From Alphaproteobacteria bacterium HGW-Alphaproteobacteria-13 (GTDB taxonomy: Bacteria > Pseudomonadota > Alphaproteobacteria > Sphingomonadales > Sphingomonadaceae), in assembly GCA_002842935.1 (NCBI GenBank), contig PHEM01000195.1, forward strand, positions 1 through 7,499: a DNA stretch of 7,499 nucleotides, written 5' to 3'. Below the pieces are notes generated by a model. It did not search any database and was not told the origin of the DNA. It was given only the letters and a program-made list of their open reading frames with translations. Numbering within the stretch: position 1 is the first letter of the stretch; every line of letters begins with the position of its first letter. The position numbers and the translations under genes were made by a program. Below, piece by piece: positions 6,774 to 7,499 of the stretch.

Positions 6774-6898
6774 CCGTTCGCCCTGAGCTTGTCGAAGCCT
6801 GTCCTGAGCGCCTGCCTTGGCAGGCAGTCGAAGGGGGCCGTTCTTTCCTTCTGCGTCGCAAGAGAAGGACGGTGCTTCGACAAGCTCAGCACGAACGG
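6774..6898. repeat. Long imperfect inverted repeat of CTGAGCTTGTCGAAGC-type units
   Basis: The left arm 6774-6798 and the right arm 6874-6898 are inverted copies matching at 23 of 25 positions, with a 75-base spacer. The shared core is CTGAGCTTGTCGAAGC preceded by CCGTTCG. The spacer itself folds: a palindrome at 6810-6825, and TCCTTCT (6846-6852) complementary to AGAAGGA (6863-6869). The whole block could form one branched cruciform or RNA hairpin. It lies between divergent genes rather than at a 3' end, so it would fall in a 5' leader or promoter region. I associate this repeat type with sphingomonad intergenic regions; its function is unknown. Confidence 0.8.
6801..6837 (+). repeat. Interrupted repeat unit carrying an internal palindrome
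   Basis: This stretch reads GTCCTGAGC, then GCCTGCC-TT-GGCAGGC (6810-6825), then AGTCGAAGGGGG. Its outer parts match the CCTGAGC and GTCGAAG halves of the neighbouring unit (6782-6797), where only two bases (TT) separate them. It is therefore a direct second copy in which the centre is replaced by a self-complementary block of about 17 bases. Confidence 0.6.
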
Positions 6899-6943
6899 AA
6901 GAGAGGAGGGTGCATATTCGGCGCGCTACGCTAAGAGACGATC

Positions 6944-7483
6944 ATGGTGGAATTCGTTGCCTATCCCTCCCGTTGGCGCATCATGCTGTTAATTATGCTG
7001 GCGGTGGCGTTCGTCGTGATGGGGGCGGAGATGATCGGCGCATTTGGCGCTCCGTTCAGTTCCCAGCGCTATTCTCCCGTTTTCATCCTGATAGTGGGCT
7101 GGATCGACGTCATCTTCTTCAGTCTCGCCGGTGTCCTGTGGATCAGAATGCTGTTCGACAGGAAGGAGCAGTTGCGGATTGGTGCCGAAGGAATCCGCTG
7201 GGCGCGCTGGTCAGACTGGACGATCTCGTGGAATGAAATAACCGATGTCACGACGTGGGAGCTTTATCGGCAAAAATCGATCGTCCTGCATCTTCGCGAT
7301 CCCGCCCGATTTCCCGGTCGTGGACTGCTCGGCATGGCGGCCAAGGCGAATCGGAGACTGATCGGGGGCGACATCGCCATTTCCCTGACAGGGACGGATC
7401 GCAGCGTCGCCGAAGCGCTATCGGCGATCGAACGATTACGGACCGCCGCCCGTCAGTCGACGTCGCCGAGACCTCCGGCATAG
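6944..7483 (+). CDS. Two-helix membrane protein, STM3941-like
   Basis: This 179-residue protein begins VEFVAYPSRWR, followed by two hydrophobic segments (about 12-34 and 46-71). A charged step (FDRKEQ, 71-76) then leads into a mostly polar C-terminal part with short alternating strands (LRIGAEGIRWARWSDWTISWNEITDV; SIVLHLRDP; DIAISLTGTDRSVAEAL), which looks like a PH-like cytoplasmic domain. The YPSR start, two helices, LFDR and I-W-x-E-I pattern fit the uncharacterised STM3941 family from memory. No catalytic motif is visible and no function is known. The start at 6944 follows a weak AAGAGA. A stronger GAGGAGGG at 6903-6910 has no in-frame ATG at proper distance. G+C at 7081-7200 is about 53% by hand count, lower than dnaE. 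It is divergent from the radical SAM pseudogene across a structured repeat. Confidence 0.75.
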   Translation: MVEFVAYPSRWRIMLLIMLAVAFVVMGAEMIGAFGAPFSSQRYSPVFILIVGWIDVIFFSLAGVLWIRMLFDRKEQLRIGAEGIRWARWSDWTISWNEITDVTTWELYRQKSIVLHLRDPARFPGRGLLGMAAKANRRLIGGDIAISLTGTDRSVAEALSAIERLRTAARQSTSPRPPA

Positions 7484-7499
7484 GTCAGGCGAACCCGGT
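7453..7499 (-). CDS. Possible C-terminal end of a convergent gene (partial)
   Basis: On the minus strand a frame entering from the window edge reads RVRLTYAGGLGDVD and stops at TGA (7453-7455). It would overlap the last 31 bases of the membrane protein gene. The peptide reads like a plausible protein tail, and the overlapping plus-strand tail (QSTSPRPPA) looks unconserved. Only 14 codons are visible, so chance is a real alternative and no family can be named. Confidence 0.2.
   Translation of the reverse strand, partial: RVRLTYAGGLGDVD

Overview
The window looks like a chromosomal segment of an alphaproteobacterium of the sphingomonad group (Sphingomonas/Sphingopyxis-like). Three things suggest this: high G+C coding sequence, the sequence of the replicative polymerase, and two families of short palindromic repeats that I associate with sphingomonad genomes (20-base palindromes with a CCCCCGC/GCGGGGG stem, and CTGAGCTTGTCGAAGC-type repeats). 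The assignment rests on family resemblance, not on a search.

Layout. 1-83: a short leader holding one GC palindrome. 84-3572 (+): dnaE, the DNA polymerase III alpha subunit, complete. 3573-3650: a 78-base gap with two small hairpins, the second overlapping the ribosome binding site of the next gene. 3651-5258 (+): a complete AMP-forming fatty acyl-CoA synthetase (AlkK/DmdB-like). 5269-5646: a compact cassette in which a small GIY-YIG endonuclease gene (5307-5612, -) fills almost the whole space between two inverted copies of a 30-base palindromic repeat. 5648-6702 (-): a PA0069/Rv2578c-type radical SAM gene broken by a frameshift that coincides with missing residues, so read as a pseudogene. 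6703-6943: the divergent intergenic region, holding a long imperfect inverted repeat built from CTGAGCTTGTCGAAGC-type units. 6944-7483 (+): a small two-helix membrane protein of the STM3941 type. 7453-7499 (-): possibly the last codons of a convergent gene that runs off the window.

The genes do not form one pathway. dnaE is housekeeping, the acyl-CoA synthetase feeds fatty-acid (or similar carboxylate) activation, and the remainder is accessory. The best candidate for an under-described system is the GIY-YIG gene framed by inverted palindromes. Its architecture recalls REP/RAYT elements, but with a GIY-YIG nuclease in place of a tyrosine transposase. A third copy of the same palindrome lies 44 bases upstream of dnaE. 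That the nuclease spreads or maintains the repeat is my inference and is not shown by this sequence alone.
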